This document shows positions 53,745 through 63,250 of a stretch of 64,000 bases of DNA, piece after piece. The notes under the pieces are model-generated. The model made no database searches. It was not told the DNA's origin and saw only the letters and a program-made list of their open reading frames with translations. How positions within the stretch are numbered: position 1 is the stretch's first letter; each line of letters starts with the position of its first letter. The position numbers and the translations under genes were made by a program. Source of the DNA: Opitutaceae bacterium (GTDB lineage Bacteria; Verrucomicrobiota; Verrucomicrobiia; Opitutales; Opitutaceae); the NCBI GenBank assembly GCA_028284385.1, contig JANQRT010000045.1, forward strand, positions 124,001 to 188,000, read 5' to 3'.

Positions 53745-54890
53745 TCACTTTACGAATTCCCATTGATCCTCCGGCAGATGAAGGAAGGCAGCGAGCTGGG
53801 ACGCTTCTTTTTCAAGGGCGTTTTTGAAGGTTTTGGATCTCGGGGCTTTATCAATGTATCCGATTTGCAGATTCAATCTATCATTTACAACATTAGCATT
53901 CGCCCAGCCGATGACGTAATCTCGCCAAAGAAGAGGCAGAGCGTAGTAGCCGCGTTCTCGCTTGGCGGCTGGAATGTAGGCTTCTAATCGATAAGTCCAG
54001 TTCCATAGATGCTCGAAGCGGTCCCGGTCGCGAACCAGAGGATCGAAAGGAGCCAGAAAGCGAACCTGAGCGCCGGGCTCGACAATCGGGTCTTTCGGTT
54101 TTACCCAAATGTATTCGATGCCGTCGATGACTTCCTGTTGAAATCCATTTGACTCCAGAACTTCATTCATCAGGGCTTTGCGTCGCGATGGCTTGGATAC
54201 GATATGCTTGAGGCAATTGAGTGTGCGGGTGAGAGTTTTCTTGTCGATAGGAGAACAAAAGCAAGCGATGAGGAAGGCAAGGGTTCGAAAACGCGTTTCG
54301 GGAGAATGCGCTTTATTCGGATCGGGGGCCCGCTGGTAAAGGCGAACGCCCTTTCTCCTGCCCGCAACGCGAAGATAGCCATAATGATGCAGCTTCTCGA
54401 GAGCTCGCTTCGTGGCCTTCGAAAAACCTCCCCACGCGTTTCGGGTTCGCTTCGATCCGAAGGTCGTTTCCAGGTCTTGCGGATGTACGTGACCGTTGTT
54501 TCCTACGTGCTCGAGCACCTCCTTCTCTAAGCTGGAAAGCGTATACTTCTCCCTTGGATAGAGCAGCTGCGAGTGGGTGCGTGACAGAAATCCGTAGACG
54601 AAGAGAAAATCCTCATCGACTTCAAGTTTTGGATACCGTTTTTCGAGGTCGCCCGCTTGGTAGCCCTTGACGCGATGTCTCAGAATGAGATCCTGAGCGC
54701 GAGCGGGACTACGAATCGGATCCGCCTGCAGAAAGCCGAGCTTCTCGATGGCTTTTTTGACAGTAGTCGGCGGAAAGAGCGTGTTAGCGATAGCGATTCT
54801 CCGAAGGCGGTGCATATCGGTTGGCGGCATAAGGCGTCGATACAGACTCATCGCTGGTATTAGGACAAGGGCGTTTCTGATGTTTGACAT
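53745..54890 (-). CDS. YcaQ/AlkX-family winged-helix DNA glycosylase
   Basis: 381 residues of the family usually annotated winged-helix DNA-binding or YcaQ-like. The catalytic Gln-x-Asp motif of the interstrand-crosslink glycosylase AlkX/YcaQ is present in KLGFLQADPIRSPARAQDLIL. Later YGFLSRTHSQLLYPR, RKGVRLYQR, VRFLAPFDPLVRDRDRFEHLWNWTYRLEAYIPAAKRERGYYALPLLWRDYVIGWAN fit the family throughout its length. The enzyme removes bulky alkyl or crosslinked bases in DNA repair. It is divergent from the beta-helix gene. No SOS box was recognised in the short upstream gap. Confidence 0.88.
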   Translation of the reverse strand: MSNIRNALVLIPAMSLYRRLMPPTDMHRLRRIAIANTLFPPTTVKKAIEKLGFLQADPIRSPARAQDLILRHRVKGYQAGDLEKRYPKLEVDEDFLFVYGFLSRTHSQLLYPREKYTLSSLEKEVLEHVGNNGHVHPQDLETTFGSKRTRNAWGGFSKATKRALEKLHHYGYLRVAGRRKGVRLYQRAPDPNKAHSPETRFRTLAFLIACFCSPIDKKTLTRTLNCLKHIVSKPSRRKALMNEVLESNGFQQEVIDGIEYIWVKPKDPIVEPGAQVRFLAPFDPLVRDRDRFEHLWNWTYRLEAYIPAAKRERGYYALPLLWRDYVIGWANANVVNDRLNLQIGYIDKAPRSKTFKNALEKEASQLAAFLHLPEDQWEFVK

Positions 54891-55046
54891 GAAAACCGTT
54901 CAATTCGCATTAGCTTCTTCTGTATTCCCGACACAACCCACCCTTTCAATTTACATCGGCTTTTGCTAACTGTTAAGCGGCAAGCGTGTTTGAATCCGAA
55001 AATTCGGCGAACCACTATGGCCGCTATGCAAACTGCGAGATTGAAA

Positions 55047-56561
55047 ATGACACGTGATCTGAGAACGACGTTTTTCCTGATTGTGGCGAGTTTCAGCGCG
55101 ATTTTGGCTCTCGGTAGTAGCTACTATGTTAGCTCCATCAATGGGAATGACAGGAATCCGGGCACATCGAAAGATAACGCTTGGGCGAGTTTGGACGCAG
55201 TGAATAATCGGGAATTCAATGCGGGCGATCAGATTTTGTTCGAGACTGGGAGCGTATTTAAAGGGCAACTAAGACTGGAAAGCTCTGGAGCGTTGGGAAA
55301 TCTGATACGGGTTGGAAAATATGGAGATGGCCCGAAGCCTCGCATCGAGGCCGAGGGCAGATTCGACGAAGCAATTCTTGTGCGTAACTCCGAATACATC
55401 GAAATCGCCGATCTAGAGGTCACCAATTTCGGCGACGAAAGGAAAGTCAAGCGAGCCGGAGTACGAATAAGTATCCACAATTTTGGCACTGCTCGCCAGA
55501 TTACGCTTAGGAACTTGTATGTTCATGACGTAAACGGCGTTAACTACAAGAAGATCAGCCAGGAGGAGTTTACCGAGACGACTGGGATTACCTGCGATAA
55601 TTCCGGCACGCACACGCCGAGTCGCTACGACGGTTTGCTTATCGAGAATTGCCGCCTGCTGAGAACGGATCGCGATGGGATCGCAACGCGGAGTACGCAC
55701 AAGGATCGGGAGTCCAATTGGTTTCCCAATTTGAATGTCGTCATTCGGGGCAACGTGATTGAGGACATTGGCGGCGATGGAATTGTTGTGCGCGGGTGCG
55801 ACGGCGCATTGATCGAGCGAAATCTTGTTATGAAAGGGAACCAGCGCTGCCCGGACTACGCGGCGGGCATTTGGCCTCACAGCTGCGACAATACGGTGAT
55901 CCAATTCAATGAAGTGTGTTTCCTCAAAGGCACGTTGGACGCCATGGCATTCGATTCGGATGGTAATTGCCGCAACACTACGATCCAGTACAATTACAGT
56001 CACGACAATGAAGGGGGATTTTTCATGGTGTGCGGCGGCAAGAGCAATATTGGCAACGTCATTCGCTATAATATTAGCCAAAACGATCGGCACCGTTTGA
56101 TTTACATCACTGGCGCTATGCGCGATATCGAAATCTATAACAATGTAGTCTATATCGGCGAAGGAATCGAGGCTTGGGCAGTTTGGCCAGGTGGAGGGAA
56201 AAATGGATACGCGAGCGATGTGAGGTTCGCGAACAACATATTCTATTTCGAAGGAGAGGGAAAATACAACTTCGGAGAAATGGATTACCTCGTTTTGGAG
56301 AACAATGCCTTCTACGGAAATCATGTGGATCTGCCCGTTGGCAAGCGAAGGGTCGAGCAAGATCCCCTGTTTAAGGATGCTGGATCAGGAGGAATGGGAT
56401 TCGACAGCCTAGAGGGCTACCAATTGCAGGGCGATTCTCCTCTTGCTAAAGCGGGAATCCCGATTGACAACAACGGCGGGCGCGACTTTTGGGGCAACCA
56501 GGTATTGAATGGGCGAATACCATCGATTGGAGCCTTCCAGATAGCAGCGCAGTCCGATTAA
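55047..56561 (+). CDS. Exported right-handed parallel beta-helix protein (polysaccharide lyase-like)
   Basis: 504 residues from ATG 55047, which gives a signal peptide (MTRDLRTTFFLIVASFSAILALG); the frame extends upstream to a TTG at 54963 that I consider unlikely. SSYYVSSINGNDRNPGTSKDNAWASLDAVNN is the typical N-terminal edge of pectate-lyase-fold proteins. Coils of about 22 residues with N-V-I-R-G-N-x-I-x-x-x-GGDGI repeats follow (VVIRGNVIEDIGGDGIVVRGCDGALIERNLV, TVIQFNEVCFLKGTLDAMAFDSDGNCRNTTIQYNYSHD). Alginate, pectate or chondroitin-type lyases share this fold. Catalytic residues could not be identified, so a structural or binding role is possible. Confidence 0.85.
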   Translation: MTRDLRTTFFLIVASFSAILALGSSYYVSSINGNDRNPGTSKDNAWASLDAVNNREFNAGDQILFETGSVFKGQLRLESSGALGNLIRVGKYGDGPKPRIEAEGRFDEAILVRNSEYIEIADLEVTNFGDERKVKRAGVRISIHNFGTARQITLRNLYVHDVNGVNYKKISQEEFTETTGITCDNSGTHTPSRYDGLLIENCRLLRTDRDGIATRSTHKDRESNWFPNLNVVIRGNVIEDIGGDGIVVRGCDGALIERNLVMKGNQRCPDYAAGIWPHSCDNTVIQFNEVCFLKGTLDAMAFDSDGNCRNTTIQYNYSHDNEGGFFMVCGGKSNIGNVIRYNISQNDRHRLIYITGAMRDIEIYNNVVYIGEGIEAWAVWPGGGKNGYASDVRFANNIFYFEGEGKYNFGEMDYLVLENNAFYGNHVDLPVGKRRVEQDPLFKDAGSGGMGFDSLEGYQLQGDSPLAKAGIPIDNNGGRDFWGNQVLNGRIPSIGAFQIAAQSD

Positions 56562-56614
56562 CGATGCGCGCTGAACATCGGTTTCGCAAGCCTGATCCTA
56601 CTTGAGGACAGTCC

Positions 56615-58540
56615 CTAGTTCAGTTCAGGCTGGCGGCAACCAGTGTCGAGATGTTTTTCAAGCATGCTTTTCAAGCGATCGATTTTCAGTGGTTTGGTCA
56701 AATGATCGTTCATTCCAGCCTCGAGAGATTTCTTGCGGTCCTCTTCGAGAGCGTTAGCCGTTAGGGCAATTATAGGGAGTTCGCTTTGATCCGTATCCAA
56801 GTTTCGGATTGTTTCGGTAGCTTGGAAGCCATCCAGCACCGGCATCTGGCAATCCATGAGAACGAGGTCGAAGGACTCCTTTTGAACAGCCGCCACTGCC
56901 GCTTGGCCATCTTTCGCGATAGAGGAATGGTGTCCGAGCTTCTTGAGAAAGCGAGCGACGATGCGACAGTTCACGTCGTTATCGTCGACAACCAGGATCT
57001 TAGAGCCCAAGGCGCTGGCCTCTGCCGGACGATCCGTCTTGCTGGACTTTTCTCGTTTTCGTTCGGGCAACTCCACGGAACAGGTCGTGGAGAAAAGCGA
57101 GGTCAGCGTCTTGACCAAGGGTCCTTGGCGTATTGGCGTTTTGACAACTTCATGGAAGACTGGATCGGGCAAAATGATTCGGTTGTCTGAAAGCGGAATC
57201 GCGGCTACGAATTTTGAATGGGTTGCAGGCCAAGCCTTGCGAAGAGCCGTTCTTACTTCCTTAACAGGCAGATCAGTAGACTCGAAATCCCAAATCAGAG
57301 CATGAAATCGAGTCGCAATCGACTTCAATTGCTTCTCCAAATCGTCTAGCGCGCTGATTTCCGACAAGGTCGTATCGAAGCATCCCCATGCTCGCAAATG
57401 ACTGACCAAGGATTCGGCTGAGTGGGACCCGTTGGATCCTACGATCAAAAATTTTCGCTGGCGAACCTCTGCCGGAAGAGTGATGGATGCTTGGGCGCCT
57501 CGAGGTTGTTTTTCGAAAGGAAGCGTGAACCAGAAACGGGATCCCTTATCGACTTCACTCTCCACTTCGATGTCTCCGCCCATGAGATTGACCAGCTTCT
57601 TGGATATCGCTAAACCGAGTCCAGTACCTCCGAATTCGCGAGTGTGCGACTCGTCGACCTGTGAGAAGAGTTGGAACAGCCTGCAAACCTTATCCTTAGG
57701 AATGCCGATGCCTGTATCCCGTACGGAGAATTCCAGCGACACGTTTTCGCCCCAGACCTTCTCACGTTTCACATCGATGGATACGTAACCTTTTTTCGTG
57801 AACTTGATCGCGTTTCCCGCGATATTCAACAATACTTGACGGATGCGTTGACTGTCTCCCACCAAGAGGCAGGGAACGTCGGGATCGATGTTAGTTTGCA
57901 GGTCGATCCCCGCTTCGGAGAGCCTACCCGCCAAAAGGCCTACCACGTCGTCAACGAGGGTCAGCAAGTCAAAAGGATGCGGATCCACACTCATTTTCCC
58001 CGCCTCGACTTTCGAGAAATCGAGAATATCATTGATAATCCCCAACAAGGCCTCCGCAGAATTGTAAGTAGTTTCCGAATACTCTCTTTGCGTAGCAGTC
58101 AGCTCAGTATCCAGTAGCAATTCCGACATGCCGAGAATACCATTCATGGGCGTCCTGATCTCGTGGCTCATGTTGGCTAGAAACTGGCTTTTCGCCTTGT
58201 TGGCGTTTTCGGCAGATTCTCGGGCTAGTTGAGCATCGTTGACGATATTGATCATTGCTCGACCCATCTCATTGCTTTTGGAAATGCGCTTATGTAGTTC
58301 CTTTAATTTGGTGGAACGGATCTTGGTCAAGGTTTGCAGATAGAGATTTTCCTTAGACAAGGTCGAGACAGCGCGCCATTGTTCAGCTAACTGACTCTCG
58401 AGGATCGTCGCCCGAAGCTCGACCATTTTGAACTGAAGCAGCAACTCCCTGTTTTGTCGCCGCTGGCGAAAGGACGAGTGCATAGCGCCCAGCAACGTAA
58501 GAACCGTCAGTATTAGAAATATTATGACCACCGACGACAT
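56615..58540 (-). CDS. Hybrid sensor histidine kinase with two receiver domains
   Basis: 641 residues. A single N-terminal membrane helix ([17 protein letters not shown]) is followed by a coiled coil to about residue 110. HisKA has the phospho-accepting His126 in [17 protein letters not shown]. The ATPase domain has [15 protein letters not shown] (N-box), DTGIGIP (G1) and [15 protein letters not shown] (G2). A first, poorly conserved receiver-like segment ([36 protein letters not shown]) precedes a canonical receiver with DDNDVN, acceptor Asp in [13 protein letters not shown] and LTKPL. There is no periplasmic sensor. It starts 9 bp after the Amt-PAS gene, so ammonium or PAS input from that protein is likely (inference). 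Confidence 0.93.
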   Translation of the reverse strand: MSSVVIIFLILTVLTLLGAMHSSFRQRRQNRELLLQFKMVELRATILESQLAEQWRAVSTLSKENLYLQTLTKIRSTKLKELHKRISKSNEMGRAMINIVNDAQLARESAENANKAKSQFLANMSHEIRTPMNGILGMSELLLDTELTATQREYSETTYNSAEALLGIINDILDFSKVEAGKMSVDPHPFDLLTLVDDVVGLLAGRLSEAGIDLQTNIDPDVPCLLVGDSQRIRQVLLNIAGNAIKFTKKGYVSIDVKREKVWGENVSLEFSVRDTGIGIPKDKVCRLFQLFSQVDESHTREFGGTGLGLAISKKLVNLMGGDIEVESEVDKGSRFWFTLPFEKQPRGAQASITLPAEVRQRKFLIVGSNGSHSAESLVSHLRAWGCFDTTLSEISALDDLEKQLKSIATRFHALIWDFESTDLPVKEVRTALRKAWPATHSKFVAAIPLSDNRIILPDPVFHEVVKTPIRQGPLVKTLTSLFSTTCSVELPERKREKSSKTDRPAEASALGSKILVVDDNDVNCRIVARFLKKLGHHSSIAKDGQAAVAAVQKESFDLVLMDCQMPVLDGFQATETIRNLDTDQSELPIIALTANALEEDRKKSLEAGMNDHLTKPLKIDRLKSMLEKHLDTGCRQPELN

Positions 58541-58549
58541 GGCTCAGCT

Positions 58550-60466
58550 TCAGTTTCGGTCGTCTGACTCTCCCGCAAGCTGATAAGGAGGCTCCTTGCC
58601 GGTATCGGCGCAGAGTTGATTGATTTCCTGTTTCAGCTCCATCATGCGCGACTCGCGATCGATGGCCAGAGAGTTGAACGCTTCTATCTGTCTGACTTTT
58701 TCCTGGAGTTCTTCACTAGTCCGCTCAGCCTCGTCTTTAGCCACTTTAAGCTGCTGTTGGTAATTTTCGGATACGGACCGGTCTCTCATCCTAACCGTTC
58801 TCACTTCCTGGTTACCCACAATGCCTTTGACTGCTTCCAATTCGATGGGGAAGCGATCACCGGATTTTTTCAGTCCAGACAGCTTGAGGTTCGACAGGGC
58901 ATTTTCGCTCCCTCCCGCATATTCAATGAATTCGTCGAATGACGCGAAGTTGGCATCCACTTCCGAACCGAGCAGCGCCCATATAGACATCAAACCGAGT
59001 TCCTTGGCGTCGTATCCAAACATCGATTCGGCGCCTTGATTAGCGCCCAGGATTCGCCCTTCCTTAGAGCAAGTCAGAATCCCGTCCTTGGTGTCACGAA
59101 TAATGAGTTCGTTGCGAGCAACGGTTTGTTCAAGAGATTCGAGGACTTGATTGTACCGGGCAGCGATCTGCCCGACTTCGGTGAAAGGCTCTACGGAGAC
59201 GCGACGCGAAAGATCCAAGTGTCGAGATTGGGACTCCATTTCCCGGAGGAGGTCCAAGTGCTCGGTCGTGGTGTTGTGCTCCGTCGCGTTCAAGCCCTTA
59301 AGCTCGTCTTCCGCGCTGACGCGAAACCGAATCGTATTTCGTAATGAAAAAAGTATTACGTAGGCAGACCCGAAACTGAAAATAGCGCAGACGCAGACTC
59401 CCAGGGCCTGTACTCCCAATTGCTCCAGTCTGCCGTAGCCTTGAGCAAAGGCACTGGTGTCGCCAAACAAGGCGACGGCCAACGTTCCCCAGACCCCTGC
59501 AGCCGAGTGGACCGCGAAAGAACCCACTACGTCGTCAAGACGCCAGCGCTCCAAGAGCTCATCGGCGAGGGCCATGAATATCGCGCCGACTGCTCCGATG
59601 ATCAACGCTTCCGGAGCGGAGACGATGTGGCAGTTCGCAGTGATAGCGACTAGGCCGGCAAGCAAGCCGTTCATGCAACACTTGATTTCCGGATACCGAT
59701 TTCTTTGCCAGCCAATGATAAGAGCCATGATCATTCCGCTGCTGGCCGCGAGAATCGTATTGGTAACGATACTTGGCACCTCGCCGCTCCAAGCCAAGGT
59801 ACTTCCGCCGTTAAAACCAATCCAGCCGAAGCAGAGGATCAACGCCCCGAGCATAGCTAGAGGAAGACTTTGCCCTGGGATCGGTCTTGATCCGCCGTTT
59901 TCCTCGAAGCGGCCCAGCCTCGGACCGAGAATAATGATTGCAGCCAAGGCAACCCAACCGCCAACGCTGTGCACGACGGTTGAACCGGCGAAGTCGATAA
60001 AACCCATTGATCCCAGCCAACCGCTATCGCCTTCAAGAGCGCCTCCCCATGCCCAGTGCCCAAAGACTGGATAGACGAAAGCTGAAACGAAGATCGCGAT
60101 CACCAGGTACCCTTTGTAGCTCATCCTTTCGGCCACCGCTCCTGAAACGATAGTGACCGAGGTACCGCAAAACATGGCCTGGAAAATGAAGAACGCAGTC
60201 AGCCAAGGCGCGTCTGATCCCGTATTGACAAAAAAGCCTGAGGAGCCCACCAAGCCGCCGCTAGTCAGGCCAAACATCAGGCCGAATCCGACCATCCAAT
60301 ACAGCATGATCGATAAGCCGAAATCCGTCAGATTCTTCACCGCGACGTTGATGCTGTTCTTAGTGCGCGTACAACCGCTTTCGAGGCAGAGAAAGCCGGC
60401 TTGCATAATAAATACAAGGCCGGCGGACACGATAATCCAGAAAATGTCGAGTGAGTGAGATTCCAT
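58550..60466 (-). CDS. Amt-type ammonium transporter/sensor fused to PAS and coiled coil
   Basis: 638 residues. Residues 1-390 are a full Amt/Rh channel with eleven predicted helices: MQAGFLCLESGCTRTKNSINVAVKNL at the start and both pore His residues in TVVHSVGGWVALAAI and GSFAVHSAAGVWG. After a linker with helical DLSRRV and EVGQIAARYNQVLESLEQT, a PAS domain (LIIRDTKDGILTCSKEGRILGANQGAESMFGYDAKEL) spans about 450-560. A coiled coil at the C-terminus (VAKDEAERTSEELQEKVRQIEAFNSL) follows. Amt-histidine kinase fusions such as Kuenenia Amt5 are known; here the kinase is a separate gene directly downstream. No glnB/glnK is adjacent. Whether it transports or only senses cannot be read. Confidence 0.93.
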   Translation of the reverse strand: MESHSLDIFWIIVSAGLVFIMQAGFLCLESGCTRTKNSINVAVKNLTDFGLSIMLYWMVGFGLMFGLTSGGLVGSSGFFVNTGSDAPWLTAFFIFQAMFCGTSVTIVSGAVAERMSYKGYLVIAIFVSAFVYPVFGHWAWGGALEGDSGWLGSMGFIDFAGSTVVHSVGGWVALAAIIILGPRLGRFEENGGSRPIPGQSLPLAMLGALILCFGWIGFNGGSTLAWSGEVPSIVTNTILAASSGMIMALIIGWQRNRYPEIKCCMNGLLAGLVAITANCHIVSAPEALIIGAVGAIFMALADELLERWRLDDVVGSFAVHSAAGVWGTLAVALFGDTSAFAQGYGRLEQLGVQALGVCVCAIFSFGSAYVILFSLRNTIRFRVSAEDELKGLNATEHNTTTEHLDLLREMESQSRHLDLSRRVSVEPFTEVGQIAARYNQVLESLEQTVARNELIIRDTKDGILTCSKEGRILGANQGAESMFGYDAKELGLMSIWALLGSEVDANFASFDEFIEYAGGSENALSNLKLSGLKKSGDRFPIELEAVKGIVGNQEVRTVRMRDRSVSENYQQQLKVAKDEAERTSEELQEKVRQIEAFNSLAIDRESRMMELKQEINQLCADTGKEPPYQLAGESDDRN

Positions 60467-60802
60467 AACTAGAGCGTTGAACGAAGTCCGACAATCGTTG
60501 CTAAATAGATCGTTAAAAAGCCCTGAACATTAAGCGGATTTAGCGATGAATATGTAATTTTGGATACGAAAAACGAAAAAGAGGATTGGCTAGATCCCAT
60601 CGAATCGATTTCATTCATCGATCATCCTCATGATTGTGAAAACTATTCATAAATCCGCCGCTTTTTGGCCTCTTGGAAACCGGCATAATATCAATGGTCT
60701 TCGCCACGTATCTAAGCTTGCAGCCGTTCTAATAGGTTACGGTTAACCAAGATCCTTTTCTTAAGGGATTGCCTGTTTCGGCAAGTGACCTGAGGAAGGG
60801 GT
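60467..60802. other. Intergenic region between amt-PAS and LamG lipoprotein genes
   Basis: 336 bp between divergent genes, AT-rich toward the amt side. It contains one TTGGATAC word at 60560. I looked for a sigma-54 -24/-12 element on the minus strand and found none. GAGGAAGGGG just before 60803 is a strong ribosome binding site for the lipoprotein gene. No other structure was seen. Confidence 0.6.
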
Positions 60803-61666
60803 ATGTTCTTGCTTCCCCCCCAGCGTATTCCGCTCTTCCCATTGCTATCTTGCCTCTCAGCCGTCCTCCTCATTAGTGGTTGCGGCCGTGAAGGAACGAC
60901 GAACGACGAGGATGGATCTTCGCCCATAGTCAATCGAAGCGAAGAGGGGCTACTTGTGCTCTATAGATTCCTCGAAGGACAGGGCGACATAGTGGAGGAC
61001 CTTTCGGGAGTGGAGCCGCCGCTTCCTCTGGCTATTTCGCGAAACGAGAAAAATGAAATCGCCTGGGTATCCGGAGGAGGGATACGAGCGACTCCAGAAG
61101 ACTACAAGATCGACGTTAGCTCCATGGTAGGCACCCTTTCCAGCGCCGGTCCCGCAACGAAAATTATCGATGCGATTAAGACGAATGGTTCGTTCAGCGT
61201 GGAGATTTGGGGCAAACCGACCAATGTCGAGCAACTCGGTCCGGTTCGACTCGTCTCGATTTCCGGCGGAAACGGTTCGCGTAACGTTACCATCGGCCAC
61301 GCGGGTCCTGCCTATGATTTCCGCATTCGAACGACCAAGGTAAACAAGAACGGTCTGCCTTCCCTGCGCACAAAAGATTCCTTTCAGGCGAAGGCCGAAC
61401 TGACGCATATCGTTCTCACCTATTCAGACAGTGGAGGTAAAGTTTATATCGATGGCGAGCTCGTCGACTGGTTCTTTTACGAAGGCGTCGAGCCCGGCCC
61501 TGACCTTATTGGTGGCCTGGAAAACTGGGACGACTCGTTTCCACTCATCTTGTTCAATGAAACGAGTGGAGATCGTGCTTGGACAGGCGAACTCTACCTA
61601 GTCGCTTTCTACGATCGCGCATTGGACTCGGAGGAGGTCATGCAAAACCTGCATGCGAAATTCTGA
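60803..61666 (+). CDS. LamG-domain lipoprotein
   Basis: 287 residues with a lipoprotein signal (FPLLSCLSAVLLISGCGREG; lipobox LISGC). The ribosome binding site GAGGAAGGGG is well placed. A LamG/concanavalin domain begins at about residue 50 (GLLVLYRFLEGQGDIVEDLSG) and includes SVEIWGKPTN, LTHIVLTYSDSGGKVYIDGELVDWF and ending WTGELYLVAFYDRALDSEEVMQNLHAKF, the usual LamG ending. It is probably anchored in the outer membrane and may bind glycan. It precedes a sulfatase gene on the same strand, with a hairpin in the gap. Confidence 0.88.
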   Translation: MFLLPPQRIPLFPLLSCLSAVLLISGCGREGTTNDEDGSSPIVNRSEEGLLVLYRFLEGQGDIVEDLSGVEPPLPLAISRNEKNEIAWVSGGGIRATPEDYKIDVSSMVGTLSSAGPATKIIDAIKTNGSFSVEIWGKPTNVEQLGPVRLVSISGGNGSRNVTIGHAGPAYDFRIRTTKVNKNGLPSLRTKDSFQAKAELTHIVLTYSDSGGKVYIDGELVDWFFYEGVEPGPDLIGGLENWDDSFPLILFNETSGDRAWTGELYLVAFYDRALDSEEVMQNLHAKF

Positions 61667-61737
61667 GCTTAGAAGATGGTTTATATGGATTTCATTGAAT
61701 TCTCCTCTTCGCATTCGAATGCATTTCGAATGGACAG

Positions 61738-61761
61738 AACGCTTCTCGAGGGAGAAGCGTT
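61738..61761. other. Perfect stem-loop between LamG lipoprotein and sulfatase genes
   Basis: Arms AACGCTTCTC and GAGAAGCGTT around loop GAGG. No T-tract follows. A 12-bp palindrome GCATTCGAATGC lies 16 bp upstream (61711-61722). It could be an RNA processing or stability element or a protein site. Confidence 0.45.
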
Positions 61762-61828
61762 GATCGGAAATCGATGCTTCATGTCGATTCGTATCTTGAA
61801 AATAAATACAATAAGCCCAATCCGTAAA

Positions 61829-63232
61829 ATGTTCCGCTCCCTATTTTTTATAATCCTCGCGCTAACTGGCTTAATCGTTGCCGGATACGCCGAAGAGAAA
61901 CCGAATATCCTGCTCATCCAAGTCGATGATATGAATGACTGGGTCACGCACTTGGATACGTACCCAACGGTGATTACGCCAAATTTCGATCGACTCGCTG
62001 CCGAAGGAGTCAGCTTCACTCGCGCCTACGCGGCTTCACCGCTGTGCAATCCATCTCGCGCGGCGCTCGTTAGCGGTCGCCGTCCTTCCACTACGTCGAT
62101 TTACGACAACGAACAGGATTGGCGAAAATTCATCCCGGAAAACGAGAGCTTCCTGTCCTATTTCATGTCCAACGGCTATTATGTCGCGGGAGCGGGAAAG
62201 TTTCACCACAAGGTCCGCCGCACCGAGTGGCATGATTACGAGCCGAAAAGAAACGATAAATGCAAGGAGGTGGAGCCCAAAGGTCCGAACAAGATTAAGT
62301 ACGGTCCAGGAGCTTGCGACGACGCGTTATTCGACGATTATGTAAAGGCCAGTTGGGTGATCGACAAGCTTGGCCAGAAGCACGACAAGCCCTTCTTGCT
62401 CACCGCAGGTTTCAGCAATCCGCACACGCCATGGATTGTCCCAGAAAGGTTCTTCGATCTCTATCCGATTGAAACGGTGACACTGCCGGAAGTCCCCGCA
62501 GACGATCTAGACGACATCCCGTCGATTGGCCGCGCGATCGCTACTTTCGAAGGTTACCATAAAGCGATAACCGAGGCAGGAATCTGGGAAGAGGAAGTGC
62601 AAGCGTTCCTAGCCGCCATCTCTTTCGTCGATGAGCAGATCGGTCGAATCCTCGATGCGCTCGATGCGAGTCCCTACAAAGATAATACAATCGTCGTGCT
62701 CTGGAGCGACCACGGATGGCACATGGGCGAGAAGCATCACTGGCGCAAACGCACACTCTGGGAGGAAGGCGTTCGAATTCCATACATATGGCGCGTTCCA
62801 GGTGTGACACCCGAAGGAACGACTAGCCCGCGGACGGTCGATCTCATGGGAATGTATCCGACGTTATGCGATTTAGCAGGTCTGCTAGTGCCGAAACATG
62901 TCGAAGGCGTTAGCCTCAAGCCACTCTTAGAGAACCCAAACGCCAAGTGGGATGTACCCGCTGTATCCACATGTGGATACCAGAATCATATGGTACGGAC
63001 TGAGCGCTGGAAATACATTCGCTACCAGAACGGCGGCGAAGAGCTCTACGATCACGACAGCGATCCGGGCGAATTCAATAATCTGGCCCTTCTGCCACAG
63101 TACGAAGCCCTGAAAACCGAGCTCGCTTCTTATATGCCAAAGGTAAACAAGCCGCGTGTTCCAGAGGCACCTTATCCAGGAGCGTTTGGAGCAAGCTATC
63201 GAGGCGTAGGTCCTGCTCCAGCGAAACGCTAA
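61829..63232 (+). CDS. Secreted iduronate-2-sulfatase-like sulfatase
   Basis: 467 residues from ATG 61829, which gives signal peptide MFRSLFFIILALTGLIVAGYA; the frame continues upstream to 61676 without support. ILLIQVDDMNDW holds the metal Asp pair and CNPSR at Cys73 is the formylglycine site. AGKFHHKVRR, GFSNPHTPW, LWSDHGWHMGEKHHWRKRTLWEEGVRIPYIWRVPG and the ending GEELYDHDSDPGEFNNLA are typical of iduronate-2-sulfatase-like enzymes. It is an exported hydrolase of sulfate esters on uronic acid-containing or similar sugars; the substrate is unproven. It contains an 18-bp palindrome at 62963-62980 and one TTGGATAC word. The next gene encodes a SMP-30-like protein 18 bp downstream. Confidence 0.93.
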   Translation: MFRSLFFIILALTGLIVAGYAEEKPNILLIQVDDMNDWVTHLDTYPTVITPNFDRLAAEGVSFTRAYAASPLCNPSRAALVSGRRPSTTSIYDNEQDWRKFIPENESFLSYFMSNGYYVAGAGKFHHKVRRTEWHDYEPKRNDKCKEVEPKGPNKIKYGPGACDDALFDDYVKASWVIDKLGQKHDKPFLLTAGFSNPHTPWIVPERFFDLYPIETVTLPEVPADDLDDIPSIGRAIATFEGYHKAITEAGIWEEEVQAFLAAISFVDEQIGRILDALDASPYKDNTIVVLWSDHGWHMGEKHHWRKRTLWEEGVRIPYIWRVPGVTPEGTTSPRTVDLMGMYPTLCDLAGLLVPKHVEGVSLKPLLENPNAKWDVPAVSTCGYQNHMVRTERWKYIRYQNGGEELYDHDSDPGEFNNLALLPQYEALKTELASYMPKVNKPRVPEAPYPGAFGASYRGVGPAPAKR

Positions 63233-63250
63233 TTCGCAGCGAATCGAGAC

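Larger units (their letters stand above)
179..61959. repeat. Over-represented octamer GTATCCAA / TTGGATAC (dispersed)
   Basis: Twenty-three copies found by eye. GTATCCAA on the plus strand begins at 179, 12239, 14176, 17557, 20120, 20502, 21774, 23038, 25769, 35031, 48724, 51466, 56793, 59012. TTGGATAC begins at 3006, 7663, 11918, 19445, 50764, 54193, 54629, 60560, 61952. About two are expected in 64 kb on both strands. The preceding base is C or G in 21 of 23, and the next base is mostly A or G. Copies occur in all reading frames and in two intergenic regions. Confidence 0.7.

Noticed and set aside
60467..60802. Sigma-54 or NtrC site before the Amt-PAS gene
   Set aside because: No TGGCAC-N5-TTGC-type element could be found on the minus strand.
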